From Boesenbergia rotunda (Eukaryota > Streptophyta > Magnoliopsida > Zingiberales > Zingiberaceae), in contig JAGFNQ010000199.1 of NCBI GenBank assembly GCA_024364735.1, forward strand, positions 88,127-152,126: DNA of 64,000 nucleotides, written 5' to 3'. Each line of letters starts with the position of its first letter. The first letter of the stretch is position 1. Shown piece after piece: positions 1 to 10,431 of the stretch. Under the pieces are notes generated by a model. It had not been told where the DNA came from and did no database searches. It was given only the letters and a program-made list of their open reading frames with translations. The translations under genes and the position numbers were made by a program.

Positions 1-130
1 AGTCAACTGGTATACCCCCGAAACTAGCCGTTGGCTAGACGTTGGCTAGCAATTAATGCTAGGACAGTCGACTACCCCAAGGGCAGTCGACTGGTGTGGG
101 CTGGACAGATTGCGAATCTGTCCTGTTCAC

Positions 131-140
131 CTATAAAAGG
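131..140 (+). promoter_or_regulatory. TATA box of A1 5' LTR
   Basis: CTATAAAAGG occurs at the same place in all three A-family LTRs (131-140, 6631-6640, and 60463-60472 on the minus strand). This is a standard plant pol II TATA context and is the likely core promoter of the element. Transcription should start about 30 bp downstream, close to the hairpin at 158-179. Confidence 0.75.
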
Positions 141-157
141 AGCACTTTTTGCACGTG

Positions 158-179
158 CACTGTACGGTTCCGTACAGTG
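158..179 (+). other. Perfect hairpin downstream of the LTR TATA box
   Basis: CACTGTACG, then loop GTTC, then CGTACAGTG form a perfect 9-bp stem. The 3' LTR copy near 6658-6679 and the A2 copy near 60423-60442 keep the hairpin with one mismatch each. It lies about 20-40 bp after the TATA box, so it probably sits at the transcript 5' end (R region). Confidence 0.7.
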
Positions 180-391
180 TCGAAGTGCTGCTCGTGTGTA
201 GAGTGATTTTTGCTTCCTCTCTCATATTTCTGCATCTGTAAAGAGGAAGATCTTGCTGTAAAGGTTTCTCCACCTCAAGGAGACATTTCGATAGTGAAAA
301 GTGGTGCTCGCGGCGTGGATCCTTGGACTAGTCACCCATCTGGGTGGATACCAAGTAAACGATAATGTTAGCATTGTTTTTGATTCCTTTG

Positions 392-1315
392 NNNNNNNNN
401 NNNNNNNNNNNNNNNNNNNNNNNNNNNNNNNNNNNNNNNNNNNNNNNNNNNNNNNNNNNNNNNNNNNNNNNNNNNNNNNNNNNNNNNNNNNNNNNNNNNN
501 NNNNNNNNNNNNNNNNNNNNNNNNNNNNNNNNNNNNNNNNNNNNNNNNNNNNNNNNNNNNNNNNNNNNNNNNNNNNNNNNNNNNNNNNNNNNNNNNNNNN
601 NNNNNNNNNNNNNNNNNNNNNNNNNNNNNNNNNNNNNNNNNNNNNNNNNNNNNNNNNNNNNNNNNNNNNNNNNNNNNNNNNNNNNNNNNNNNNNNNNNNN
701 NNNNNNNNNNNNNNNNNNNNNNNNNNNNNNNNNNNNNNNNNNNNNNNNNNNNNNNNNNNNNNNNNNNNNNNNNNNNNNNNNNNNNNNNNNNNNNNNNNNN
801 NNNNNNNNNNNNNNNNNNNNNNNNNNNNNNNNNNNNNNNNNNNNNNNNNNNNNNNNNNNNNNNNNNNNNNNNNNNNNNNNNNNNNNNNNNNNNNNNNNNN
901 NNNNNNNNNNNNNNNNNNNNNNNNNNNNNNNNNNNNNNNNNNNNNNNNNNNNNNNNNNNNNNNNNNNNNNNNNNNNNNNNNNNNNNNNNNNNNNNNNNNN
1001 NNNNNNNNNNNNNNNNNNNNNNNNNNNNNNNNNNNNNNNNNNNNNNNNNNNNNNNNNNNNNNNNNNNNNNNNNNNNNNNNNNNNNNNNNNNNNNNNNNNN
1101 NNNNNNNNNNNNNNNNNNNNNNNNNNNNNNNNNNNNNNNNNNNNNNNNNNNNNNNNNNNNNNNNNNNNNNNNNNNNNNNNNNNNNNNNNNNNNNNNNNNN
1201 NNNNNNNNNNNNNNNNNNNNNNNNNNNNNNNNNNNNNNNNNNNNNNNNNNNNNNNNNNNNNNNNNNNNNNNNNNNNNNNNNNNNNNNNNNNNNNNNNNNN
1301 NNNNNNNNNNNNNNN
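392..1315. other. Assembly gap of 924 N
   Basis: The gap hides the end of the 5' LTR, the primer-binding site and most of gag. Any reading frame running through it is meaningless. Confidence 1.
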
Positions 1316-1756
1316 AGGAAAGGAGAAGGGTGCCACCAACCTCAAGGCAACTTGGGATGATCCCTCATCCTCAGAGGAAGAAGAAGAGCAAGTCTCCCAC
1401 TTTGCTCTTATGGCACAAGATCACTCAGACTCATCAGATGATGAACGAAGCTCAAGTAGTGAAGATGAGAGCTCCTCCACTTCATCATCAGAGTCAGAAG
1501 CTTCGGTAAGTGAGGTATACCACTTACCCTCCTCTACTTTAGTGAAAATAATTTCTAGCACGAACATGGACTTAGCTAAGGCTAGAAGTAAAGTTAAGGA
1601 TCTAAAAGAACAAATTGCATGCTTAGAGTAGAAGCTACTAAACTTAAAGATTTGCATGCTAGTTCTACCTCTTCACATGCTTTCACACCTTGAAAATGAA
1701 AATAGGGAATTAAGGAAACAGGTAGATGACCTCACAAGGCCCTTAGGAAATTCCAA
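1316..1756 (+). pseudogene. gag: gag C-terminal remnant of A1
   Basis: The frame reads through a TWDDPSSSEEEEEQ stretch, an ALMAQDHSDSSDDE stretch and a Ser/Glu/Asp-rich tail, which is typical of the region before the zinc knuckle and coiled coil of SIRE gag proteins. A stop at 1629-1631 coincides with a one-base shift. The EATKLKDLHASS-like continuation is in the next frame. The N-terminal part is lost in the gap. Confidence 0.7.
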
Positions 1757-3310
1757 GTGGGATCTAGTAACCTAGATATGATCATCAACAGTCAAAGGGC
1801 TGTGTACAACAAAGCCGGGTTGGGTTATAGGCCTAAAACAAAGGAGGTAGCTTTTGTCTCACTTACCGGTAGGATTGGTGCATCTAGGAGACTAGGGGCT
1901 AGGGGAACCACAAAGAAGACATGGGTACCTAAGAGATTTCTAAATGATGCTTATGGATCAAAGATATGGGTACCAAAAGAGTATATTTTCCATGTTGTTT
2001 AGGTAAAGGTGAAGGAGGCCCCAGCAATGTGGATAGTAGATAGTGGATGCTCAAGACACATGACCGGGGATATGAGCAAGTTCACCACTATTAGCTACCT
2101 AAGAGAAGGGACTGTCTCCTTTGGGAATATTGGAAAGTTGAGAATCATTGGTAGGGGCACAATTGAAGTATCTCCCACCATTTCCATACATAAGGTACTT
2201 TTGATCAAAGACATGAAATTCAATTTATTAAGTGTAAGTCAATTATGCGATGCCGGTTTCAAAGTTGAATTTCATGCTAGAAAATGCATCATTAGACATA
2301 ATGAATCAAGTGCTATCATATTAGAAGGGTTTAGAGAAGCGAATCTATATTATCTTGATCTTACTTATGCTACTAACAATGTTGTTAAGTGTCTCATGTC
2401 TAAAGAAGAAGAAGGGTGGTTGTGGCACCGAAGACTTGGATACGTCAACATGAGGAGCATTGCAAGAGTAGCCAAGGAAGAGTTGGTGAAGGGGCTACCA
2501 TTGATCAAGTATGAGAAGAACAAGTTGTGTGATGCATGCCAAGAGGGTAAGCAATCAAAAGCATCACACAAAGGTAAAACACTAACCACTACCTCTTGGC
2601 ATTTAGAACTTTTGCACATAGATTTATTTGATTGTCATAGTACTCCCTCCCTTATAGAGAGTAAATATTGCCTAGTCATAGTAGATGATTTCTCTAGATT
2701 TACATGGGTTTATTTCTTGAAACATAAGGATGATACCCTAGAGATCTTTATAGGATTTAGTAAGAGGGTAGAAAACGAAAAACAAATCAAAATAAACCGA
2801 ATTAGGAGTGACTATGGTGGGGAGTTCCAAAATGCAAGTTTCACACAATTTTGTGTTGAAAACGGGTACAAGAATGAATTTTCATGCCCAAGGACTCCTC
2901 AACAAAATGGGGTAGTTGAGAGGAGAAACCAAGCCCTACAAGAAGCTGCTAGGACTATGCTTAATGTATATTCCCTTCCTAGCTATTTTTGGGCCGAAGC
3001 GGTTAATACCGCTTGCTATATCCAAAACCGGGTGTTGGTACATTGGTTTTTAGAAAAAACACCATTTGAATTGTGGAATAGAAGGGTACCTCAAGTCCAC
3101 TATTTTAGGGTCTTTGGATGTAAAATCTACATCTTAAACACCAAAGATGACCTAAGAAAATTTGAGTCAAAAGCCGATGAAGGGATTCTAGTAGGGTACT
3201 CTTCAAATAGTAGGGGTTATAGAGTGTACAATAAGAGGACAAAGGTGATTGAGGAGTCCTCGAATGTTAAATTTGATGAAACAACTAGTACCAACCCTAG
3301 GAAGGCCTAA
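1757..3310 (+). pseudogene. pol: Copia protease and integrase region of A1
   Basis: Numbered from 2009, the frame contains the protease motif D11-S-G, a GAG-pre-integrase block (WLWHRRLGYVN, about residues 137-147), and an integrase core with D205, D268 and E304. The D268-E304 spacing is exactly 35 residues (DD35E). The linker at 1757-2002 (GLGYRPKTKE ... KIWVPKEYI) is in the same frame but is separated by a stop at 2000-2002. The frame ends at a stop at 3308-3310. The catalytic residues are kept, so the decay is recent or mild. In life, protease processes the polyprotein and integrase inserts the cDNA. Confidence 0.88.
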
Positions 3311-4597
3311 ATTGATAAGGACATAGAAGAAGTCCAACCCCTTGCCTAAAGAATCCAAAACCTACATTTGGAGGGCAATGACCAAGGGGGAGTGAGAAGT
3401 ACCCTAGAGGATGAGGAAGAAGGAGTAAATGAACCTATAACCTCTAGGCCCTTGAGACATCACCATGATCACCCTATTGACCAAATAGTGGGTGATGTCA
3501 CTCAAGGAGTAAGGACTAGGTCCTACTTTAGGGATCAAACTAGTCAAATAGCTCTTATCTCCCAATTAGAACCTAAGTCCATTGATGAAGCATTGGGAGA
3601 TGTTGATTGGGTCTTAGCCATGCAAGAAGAGCTAAATCAATTTGAGAGGAGTGAAGTTTGGGAGTTAGTTCCTAGGCCCACTGATTATACCATTGTAACC
3701 ACAAGATGGGTCTTTAGGAACAAACTAGATGACCAAGGTAAAATCACTAGGAACAAGGCTAGATTGGTAGCTAGGGGGTTTAACAAAGTTGAGGGACTAG
3801 ACTATGATGAGACTTATGCCCCCGTAGCTAGGTTAGAATCAATTAGAATTCTACTAGCTTATGCCGCTCACATGGGTTTCACACTCCACCACATGGATGT
3901 GAAGTCGGCATTCCTTAATGGGATCATTAAGGAAGAGGTCTATGTAGAACAACCCCCAGGGTTTGAAGACCCTAACTTTCCAAGACACGTGTTCAAATTA
4001 AGAAAAACCCTATATGGATTGAAACAAGCTCCCCGGGCTTGGTATGAAAGACTTTCTTCATTTCTAGTGTCTAAGGGGTTTAGGAGAGGAACAATTGACC
4101 CTACATTGTTCCTAAAATCTAAGGATAAGGACATATTTGTTGCCCAAGTCTATGTAAACGATATCATTTTTGGGTCAATAAATAATGACTTCCTACACGA
4201 ATTCATCAAGTGTATGGAAGATAAATTTAAGATGAGTCTTGTAGGAGAGTTAACCTTCTTCTTGGGCCTTCAAGTTAAGCAAACTAATGAAGGTACACAT
4301 GTCTTTCAAACCAAATATGCTAAGGAAATGTTAAAGAAATTTGGTTTAGAAAATGCTAAGGTAGCATCTACACCCATAGGAACCAATGTGAAAATGGATA
4401 GTGACATTGAAGGGAAAATGGTAGACTCTAAACAATATAGGAGCATGATTGGTAGCCTCCTATACCTAACCGCTAGTAGACCCGACATACTTTTTGCGGT
4501 AGGTATGTGTGCAAGGTACCAATCTTGTGCAAAAGAGTCCCATTTGGTTGTAGTTAAGAGGATCTTAAGGTATGTGAAAGGGACCCTCAATGTCTGA
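3311..4597 (+). pseudogene. pol: Copia reverse transcriptase of A1, YVND instead of YVDD
   Basis: This is the same frame as the integrase, reopened after the stop at 3308-3310. The RT blocks are clear: ALGDVDWVLAMQEELNQF, TTRWVFRNKLD, ARLVARGFNKVEGLDYDETYAPVA (abridged here to short blocks), MDVKSAFLNG, LYGLKQAPRAWYE. The catalytic box at 4151-4162 reads Y-V-N-D because GAC became AAC. The A2 copy has YVDD. The frame ends at TGA 4595-4597, where A2 reads Gly-Leu-type sequence. Loss of a catalytic aspartate alone should abolish polymerase activity. Confidence 0.9.
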
Positions 4598-5097
4598 CTT
4601 TGGTATCCTAGGACTCCTAGTGTTGAACTAATTGGATACACCGACTCGGACTATGCGGGTTGCAAGTTAGATAGGAAGAGTACAAGTGGAGGGTGTCAAT
4701 TCCTTGGGTCTTCCTTAGTTAGTTGGAGTAGTAGGATACAACCATGCGTTGCCCTATCAACAACGGAGGCAGAATATGTGGCAATGGGTGGTGTGTTTCC
4801 CAACTCCTTTAGATCATGCACACCTTAGAGGATTATGAGTTACATTACACCAAGGTCAAAATCTTATGTGATAATGTAAGTACAATCAATTTAACCAAAA
4901 ATCCGGTTCACCATTCTAGGACAAAACACATTGAAGTGAAACATCACTTCATTAGAAACCATGTGGCAAGGGGAGACATAGAACTACACTATGTTGAATC
5001 AAAGTCTAACCTAGCCGACATCTTTACCAAGCCTCTTCCTGAATCGGAGTTTACATCCTTAAGAAGAGGCCTTGGAATGTGTTTTGTGGAAGTGTAG
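4598..5097 (+). pseudogene. pol: Copia RNase H of A1 (stop plus frameshift)
   Basis: The pol frame continues after the stop with GYTDSDYAGCKLDRKST, GGCQFLGSSLVSWSS and ALSTTEAEYVAM. Near 4790 one base is missing compared with A2 (GGTGGTGTG against GGTGGATGTG). The next tryptophan codon is TAG. The remainder is read in another frame from 4816 (LCDNVSTINLTKNPVHHSRT, KHIEVKHHFIRNH) to the end at 5097 (FTKPLPESEF). This is the normal RNase H C-terminus of Copia polyproteins. Confidence 0.88.
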
Positions 5098-6042
5098 GAT
5101 GAACTTGGAGATATTAGCTTTGAAAAAGGGTGCTTGATCCATTAGGGTGATACATTTGGCTCCCTTGTGCTTGTGGCACATTGTTGAACTATTGAGAGTA
5201 TCAAAATATGAAAACTAGACATACTATGGGGAAGGCAAGTGTTTAATCAATGGACACTTTGGCCGAAGATCATAGTTGGACATTTTAAACATTGGAAAAC
5301 CATTTCATGCTTTACATACTTTGTCATGTTTTTAAAAGACATATGATTGCAAAATTGGTTTCAAAGTTTGATATAAAATGTAGTAGTTTTCAAAGCTTTT
5401 GAATTTTTATCAAAAGTCATGCATGGTTGAAATTTTATATGGATTAATATTTTTCCCTGATAGAGTATAACATTTCAAACATGTATGCAAAATTTTACAA
5501 TTTTTAGAATTTTTTGGAATTTTCTGGAAGTTTCTGAAATTCGACAGAAAAACTGAAAAATCAGACTGATGGCGTATCAGTCGACTGCCCCATGGGCAAT
5601 CGACTGGCACGCAAGTTTTCAGCCACTGTGAGAAATTTCAGAAATTAAAAATTCTCTCATTTGATGACATGGGTTTTGGTTGCTTAAGGCAATCATTTTG
5701 ATGGTGTCAAAGGGGGAAATGTGTGGTTTAAGTTAGAATTTTGACTTAGAATGGATGGTTTAAGGTTTTCTTTCTAACTTAGAACTTGGATGTTTAAAAA
5801 TAGAGAAGACATGGATTAAGGGGGAGTTACCTCTTAGGTTCTGATATGTCTTATATTTTTAACATATTGCTATTGTTAAGTGGAAACTTAACTTGGATTG
5901 TGACTAGAATTGAAAATGGGGGAAGACATAGGTTAAGGGGGAGGTTACCTCTTAGGGTTACTATGTCTCATGATTTTTCAATTGCTATGTATTGCTATTG
6001 TGGTTGTTGTTTATCTCTAACTTAAACATATTGTCACACATC
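5098..6042 (+). other. Long non-coding 3' internal region of A1
   Basis: About 950 bases lie between the RNase H stop and the polypurine tract, with no plausible gene. The region is AT-rich, has several runs resembling AAAGGGGGA (for example near 5707), and holds one CAGTCGACTG/CAATCGACTG pair at 5578-5606. The same region exists in A2 at 61073-62013. Some SIRE elements carry an env-like frame here, but none is visible. Confidence 0.7.
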
Positions 6043-6056
6043 AAAAAGGGGGAGAT
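6043..6056 (+). other. Polypurine tract of A1
   Basis: AAAAAGGGGGAGAT directly precedes the 3' LTR start TGTTGAGG. A2 has the same tract on the minus strand at 61059-61072. It primes plus-strand DNA synthesis in LTR retroelements. Confidence 0.9.
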
Positions 6057-6430
6057 TGTTGAGGCAATCGACCCTTAAATGATTGGAAGATCATAGTTTT
6101 GATGTGTATGTGTGAATATGTTTAAGGTTAGAGTGTTATGTTGTATTTGATGTGTGTGATTGAGTTTGCAGGACTTGGAGAATCACACATGGTGGACTTA
6201 TCCGAGGGACGAAAGCCGAGGGAGGAGAGCTCCAAGGGCAAGCCAGGAAGTGGACTTCAAGGGCACACGTGAAGGGTGGCATGGAGGCAAGCCAAGGGAA
6301 GGCTTGCGTGCGCATCCGAGGGACGATAGCCAGAGAAAGAGGACTTCAAGAGGCGAGCCAAGGGAGTAGACCTGAAGGCACATATGAAGGAGAAGATCCG
6401 GAGTGGTTGGAGCTGAGCTGGGAGGCAGGG

Positions 6431-6593
6431 CAGTCGACTGGCCCAGAGGCAGTCGACTGCCAAAACCCACAGAAAGTTTGCGGCCTCGTACCAGTCGACT
6501 GACATTTGGGCAGTCGACTGGTATACCCCCAAAACAAGCCGTTGGCTAGCAATTAATGATAGGTCAGTCGACTGCCCCAGGGGCAGTCGACTG
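6431..6593 (+). repeat. Three CAGTCGACTG palindrome pairs with fixed 19-bp spacing
   Basis: Copies start at 6431/6450, 6492/6511 and 6565/6584. Within each pair the start-to-start distance is 19 bp. In the last pair the 9-base spacer CCCCAGGGG is itself nearly palindromic, so the pair forms a 29-bp near-palindrome. Confidence 0.85.
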
Positions 6594-6630
6594 GTGCAGG
6601 CTGGATAGATTGCGAATATGTCCTGTTCAC

Positions 6631-6640
6631 CTATAAAAGG
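6631..6640 (+). promoter_or_regulatory. TATA box of A1 3' LTR
   Basis: CTATAAAAGG is identical to the 5' LTR copy at 131-140. Confidence 0.7.
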
Positions 6641-6983
6641 AGCACTTTTTGCATATGCACTGTACAGTTCCGTACAGTGTCGAAGTGCTGCTCGTGTGTA
6701 GAGTGATTTTTGCTTCCTCTCTCATATTTCTGCATCTGTAAAGAGGAAGATCTTGCTGTAAAGGTTTCTCCACCTCAAGAAGACTTTTCGATAGTGAAAA
6801 GTGGTGCTCGCGGCGTGGATCCTTGGACTAGTCACCCATCTGGGTGGATACCAAGTAAACGATAAGTGTTAGCATTGTTTTTGATTCCTTTACATATTAT
6901 TTCCGCTGCGCTAACAATTCTGTAGAGTTCAAAGATCCGAAAAAGTGCATTCACCCCCCTTGCACGCCTTAAACGATCCTTCA

Positions 6984-8085
6984 ACGTCGACTTTCTACCT
7001 CAAGGTTAAGTTTTCGGTCGCAACCATGTTGGCGAGGTAAAGGGGGATCAAAGGGTAGCTCGGCGATGCTATGTAGATGATGTCCGGATGGAAAGCCAGA
7101 AGTCATGGTGAATGACTGCCAACTGAAACATGGTGCAACCCTACTCCTGGGCAAAGTTGCGAGAAGATAGGGAAGAAATTCAACTCTTCCCTGGCCTAGA
7201 GGAAACCAAAATCAAGATAGCCATGGACTTCCAGCCGAGTTAAGATAGCCTTTAGTAGAATGCCTGACTCGAAATTAGGATGTGTTTGCCTGGTCAGCTA
7301 AGGATCTCAAGAGGGTCCAACCGGAGGTAGTCGAGCATAAGTTGCACGTGTTCCCAAATGCTGAACCAATCAAGCAGCGTAAAAAGAATTTCAACACATG
7401 TCAGAACGTAGTCATTCTAGCAGAGATAGAGAAGCTTTTGGAGGTCGGTCACATTCAAGAGGTGCAGTTCCCAGCCTGGCTTGCCAATATCGTACTCGTC
7501 TCCAAGCCTAATAACAAGTGGCATGTTTGCATTAATTTTCGTGACCTCAATCGGGTTTGCTCGAAGGATTGTTACCCTTTGCCATAGATTGATTAGATGG
7601 TCGACTCGATAGTTGACAGTGAGCTCATCTCCATGCTGGATGCATACCAAGGCAATCATCAAGTGTCCTTAGCAATCATCGATCAAAAAGGTCAGTTTCA
7701 TCTCAGTGGATGGCATATATTGCTATACAGTCATGATGTTCGGGCTCAGGAATGTAGGGGTGACTTATCATCGCATGATGAATAAGGCATTCAAAGAGCA
7801 GATTGGTCGAAATATTGAAGTCTATGTGGATGACATCCTGATCAAGACCACCCGCTCGATCGAACTAGTGCATGATGTAGAAGAAACTTGTCGCACCTTG
7901 AGAAGGTACGGGCTAAAGTTGAATCCAGTCAAATGCCTCTTTGGAGCACGAAGCAGGAAATTCCTCGGCTATATCGTAACCGAGTGAGGAATCGAAGCCA
8001 ATCCAAGCAAAGTTAGGGTGTTGCTCGACATGCCTCTGCCTTAGAGCCTGAGAGAAGCTCAACGGCTCACAAGAAGAATCACGGC
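6984..8085 (+). pseudogene. pol: Ty3/gypsy Tat-like reverse transcriptase remnant
   Basis: Before the RT, a block reading E-V-K-G-D-Q near 7035 and a Cys-Tyr shortly after matches the conserved pre-RT segment of Tat elements. RT blocks follow: IKQRKKNFN, EIEKLLEVGHIQEVQFPAWLA (shortened), INFRDLNRVCSKD, then YVDDILIKT with the catalytic box at 7823-7834, and LKLNPVKCLFG. The frame is cut by many stops and shifts (for example at 7585-7587), so it is a fossil. The A1 LTR abuts its left side, so A1 probably inserted into it. Confidence 0.82.
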
Positions 8086-8964
8086 CTTGTCCAAATTCAT
8101 CTCTTGATCTGCAGATCGCAGCCTACCATTCTTCAAAACATTATGTTGGACCACCAAGTTCCAATGGAACGCCGACTGCGACAAGGCCTTTAAGGAGCTA
8201 AAGACCTACTTGGTGGGGCTACCAGTAGTAGCCAAGCTGGAGTCGGGTGAACCATTGTTATGGGGCTACCAGTATTGTTGTTATGGGACTACCAGTACTA
8301 GCCAAGCCAGAGTATGGTGTTGGTAAAACAAAGAGAGGCCGAGCTACAACCTGTGTACTTTTTCGTGCACTTGCTGAAGAGTGTTGAGTGTCGCTACACG
8401 ACACTCAAGAAGTTAGCTTACGTCCTAGTCTTAGCCGCTCGGCGGCTCCGTCCTTACTTCTTGGAACATCCTATAACCGTCTTGACCAATAATACTCTGG
8501 GTCGGCTGCTAACCAACACGGAGGCTTCGGGTCGGTTGATCAAATGGATGATAGAACTGAGTGAATATGACATACAGTATCAGTCTCGTATAGCCATCAA
8601 AGCCTAGGCACTAGCTGATTTTCTTAGTGAACTGCATACAGAGGAGCCAGACAACACTTGGAAGGATTACGTGGATGGTTCATTCGGTCGGCAGGGGAGC
8701 AGAATTTAGATTCTAATGATTTCACCTAGGGAAGAACAACTACACCTATCCGTCCGGCTAGAATACCAGGCCACAAACAACAAAGCAGAATATGAGACCC
8801 TCATCGCCGAGCTACAGGCGGCCAAGCATATGGGAGCAACCCGAGTAATGCTTTACTTTGACTCACAACTCGCTACCCAGCGGCTTGCAGGCCAGTTCAG
8901 AGTCAAGAGCGACAGATTACAAGCCTATGTCGAAGTGTACAAGAGGCTGAAGCCTGAGTTTTAG
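8086..8964 (+). pseudogene. pol: RNase H and second (archaeal-type) RNase H of the Tat-like element
   Basis: The region 8314-8607 resembles the gypsy RNase H (CRYTTLKKLAYVLVLAARRL, RPYFLEHPI, LIKWMIELSEYDI). It is followed at 8640-8964 by a second RNase H-like segment (TNNKAEYETLIAELQAAK, LYFDSQLATQRLAGQF). Two RNase H domains in a row, with NKAEYEALI-like and DSQL motifs in the second, are a known hallmark of Tat-lineage gypsy elements. In-frame stops and a short duplicated stretch (GGGGCTACCAGTA near 8214-8265) show decay. Confidence 0.78.
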
Positions 8965-9099
8965 GAAGTTAAACTACAAAATATCCTGAGAGAGAGCAAC
9001 CTTCGAGCGGACGAGCTAGCCAAACTGGTCAGCGCTGTGACCTCCTGGGTACTACCGCAGTCGATGGCCCAAACTATGCTCACGATGCACGTAGAGTAG

Positions 9100-10350
9100 C
9101 AGGCGGAGCTGGAGCTCGGAAGCGACTGAAGGACACCTTTGATCACTTACCTGAGGCACGGGATGCTCCCGACCGATCGTGAACATGTAAGACTATTGAG
9201 GAGTCAAGTCGGGCAATATACTCTAGTCGGTGACATGCTATAGAGGTGAGCTTTTTGTCGCCCATTGCTTAGGTGTTTGGGTAGCGAGGATGTAGACTAC
9301 GTAATTAGAGAAATCCACCTGGGAAAGTGTGGCAGCCATGCGAGAGGCCGAACGATTGCTCGGAAGGTCTTGCTCTCGTGTTATATTGGCTGACCTTGCA
9401 AGAGGATGCAGATCAGTTGGTTTCTGCCTGTCTATCATGTCAAAAACACCAAAATCTTCCCCACCAGTCGGTCGAAGTGATGAAGGTCTCCACAATATCC
9501 TGCCCCTTTGATCAATGGGGAATGGATATAATCAAGCCCTTCCCAACCGTTCCTGCACAGAAAAGATTCCTGCTGGTAGCAGTTGATTATTTCTCCAAGT
9601 GGGTGGAGGTTAAGGCATTAGCTCAGAATATAGAGCAGGCAGTGATAAAATTTCTATGGCAGAACATTTTGTGTCAGTATGGAATCCCCCATAAGTTGGT
9701 CTCAAATAACGGTCGACAATTCCAAGATAGGAAAATTCGGGAATGGTCCTCGGCTTACGGAATCCAACGGTCCTTCACCTCAGTCGTCTATCAGCAAAGC
9801 AACGGTCAGATGCCTAGTATCCTAAGAGGGTTAAAGATGAAGCTAGATCATGTTGGAGGAACTTGGGTGGATGAGCTGCCTAGTAACCTATGGGCTCAGC
9901 GGACCACACCAAAGGAAGGGACAGGTCACACGCCTTTCCAACACATCCACGGGAGTGAAGTAGTGGTTCCCATGGAGGTTGAATGTGAATCCAATCGGTG
10001 AAGGGTTTATGATGAGGAGAATGAAGAAAGATGGTGCTTGGAGCTTGATCTAGTCGAGGAGATTCGAGAGAGGGCATCAGCTCGGATGTTCGCATATCAA
10101 CGGAGGATGCAACAGAGCTACAACTAGAAAGTATTGCCTCGGGCTTTCCAAATCAGAGAACTTGTTTGGAAAAGAGTCCAACTGGTTGGCGATGTGAGCA
10201 AGTTGGAATCCCAGTGGGGCGGACCCTTCAAGGTAACCCAGAAGCTAGCATCGGGAGTATACTACCTGTAGGACGCACAAGGAAAGAAGTTAGGCAAACC
10301 TTAGAGTGTCATTCACCTACAACCATATCGGGAGTAGGTCCCCTATAAAC
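9100..10350 (+). pseudogene. pol: Integrase remnant of the Tat-like element
   Basis: The best frame is 9327-10001. It shows a zinc-binding half CLSCQKHQN, the core DQWGMDIIKPFPT, FLLVAVDYFSKWVE, and LVSNNGRQFQD, where the family has a catalytic Asp followed by Asn-Gly. The first Asn here replaces that Asp. The glutamate block after QQSNGQ is destroyed. Downstream, 10030-10350 keeps pieces of the C-terminal region (GDLVWKR-like and GPFKV-like words) in changing frames. Confidence 0.78.
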
Positions 10351-10431
10351 CCTTGTAAAGAAATAGCTGAGCCACTCGCTCATCCTGGTAATGGATTGTA
10401 GAAATTCCTAAGCTCGCGTACCAGCACTCCA

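Larger units (their letters stand above)
1..391 (+). repeat. 5' LTR of A1 (partial; runs into gap)
   Basis: This stretch matches the 3' LTR from about 6512 to 6900 almost base for base, including the TATA box and the sequence just before the gap. It differs by an extra short tandem copy of GTTGGCTAG near positions 29-50 and by a G-to-A change in the first SalI-type palindrome. The LTR end and the primer-binding site fall in the gap. Confidence 0.92.
1..6983 (+). mobile_element. SIRE-like Ty1/Copia retrotransposon A1 (5' end outside window)
   Basis: The order is partial 5' LTR, assembly gap, gag tail, protease, integrase, reverse transcriptase, RNase H, a long non-coding 3' region, polypurine tract and 3' LTR. 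Protease-integrase-RT-RNase H is the Copia order. The serine/glutamate-rich gag tail and the long 3' region before the polypurine tract fit the SIRE/Maximus lineage. The pol frame has several stops and one frameshift, so this copy is dead. Its left end and left target duplication lie before the window. A second copy, A2, lies in the opposite orientation at 60113-64000. Confidence 0.9.
6057..6983 (+). repeat. 3' LTR of A1
   Basis: The 927-bp LTR starts TGTTGAGGCAATC after the polypurine tract and ends GATCCTTCA. The same ends are seen in A2. It holds a TATA box (6631-6640), a hairpin just after it, and three CAGTCGACTG pairs (6431-6593). The sequence after 6983 (ACGTC) would be the target duplication, but the left copy is outside the window. 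Confidence 0.93.

Noticed and set aside
301..1509. Long open frames through the N gap
   Set aside because: They exist only because N codons are not read as stops.
5098..6042. env-like gene of the SIRE element
   Set aside because: No frame of useful length, signal peptide or membrane segment is present in A1 or A2.
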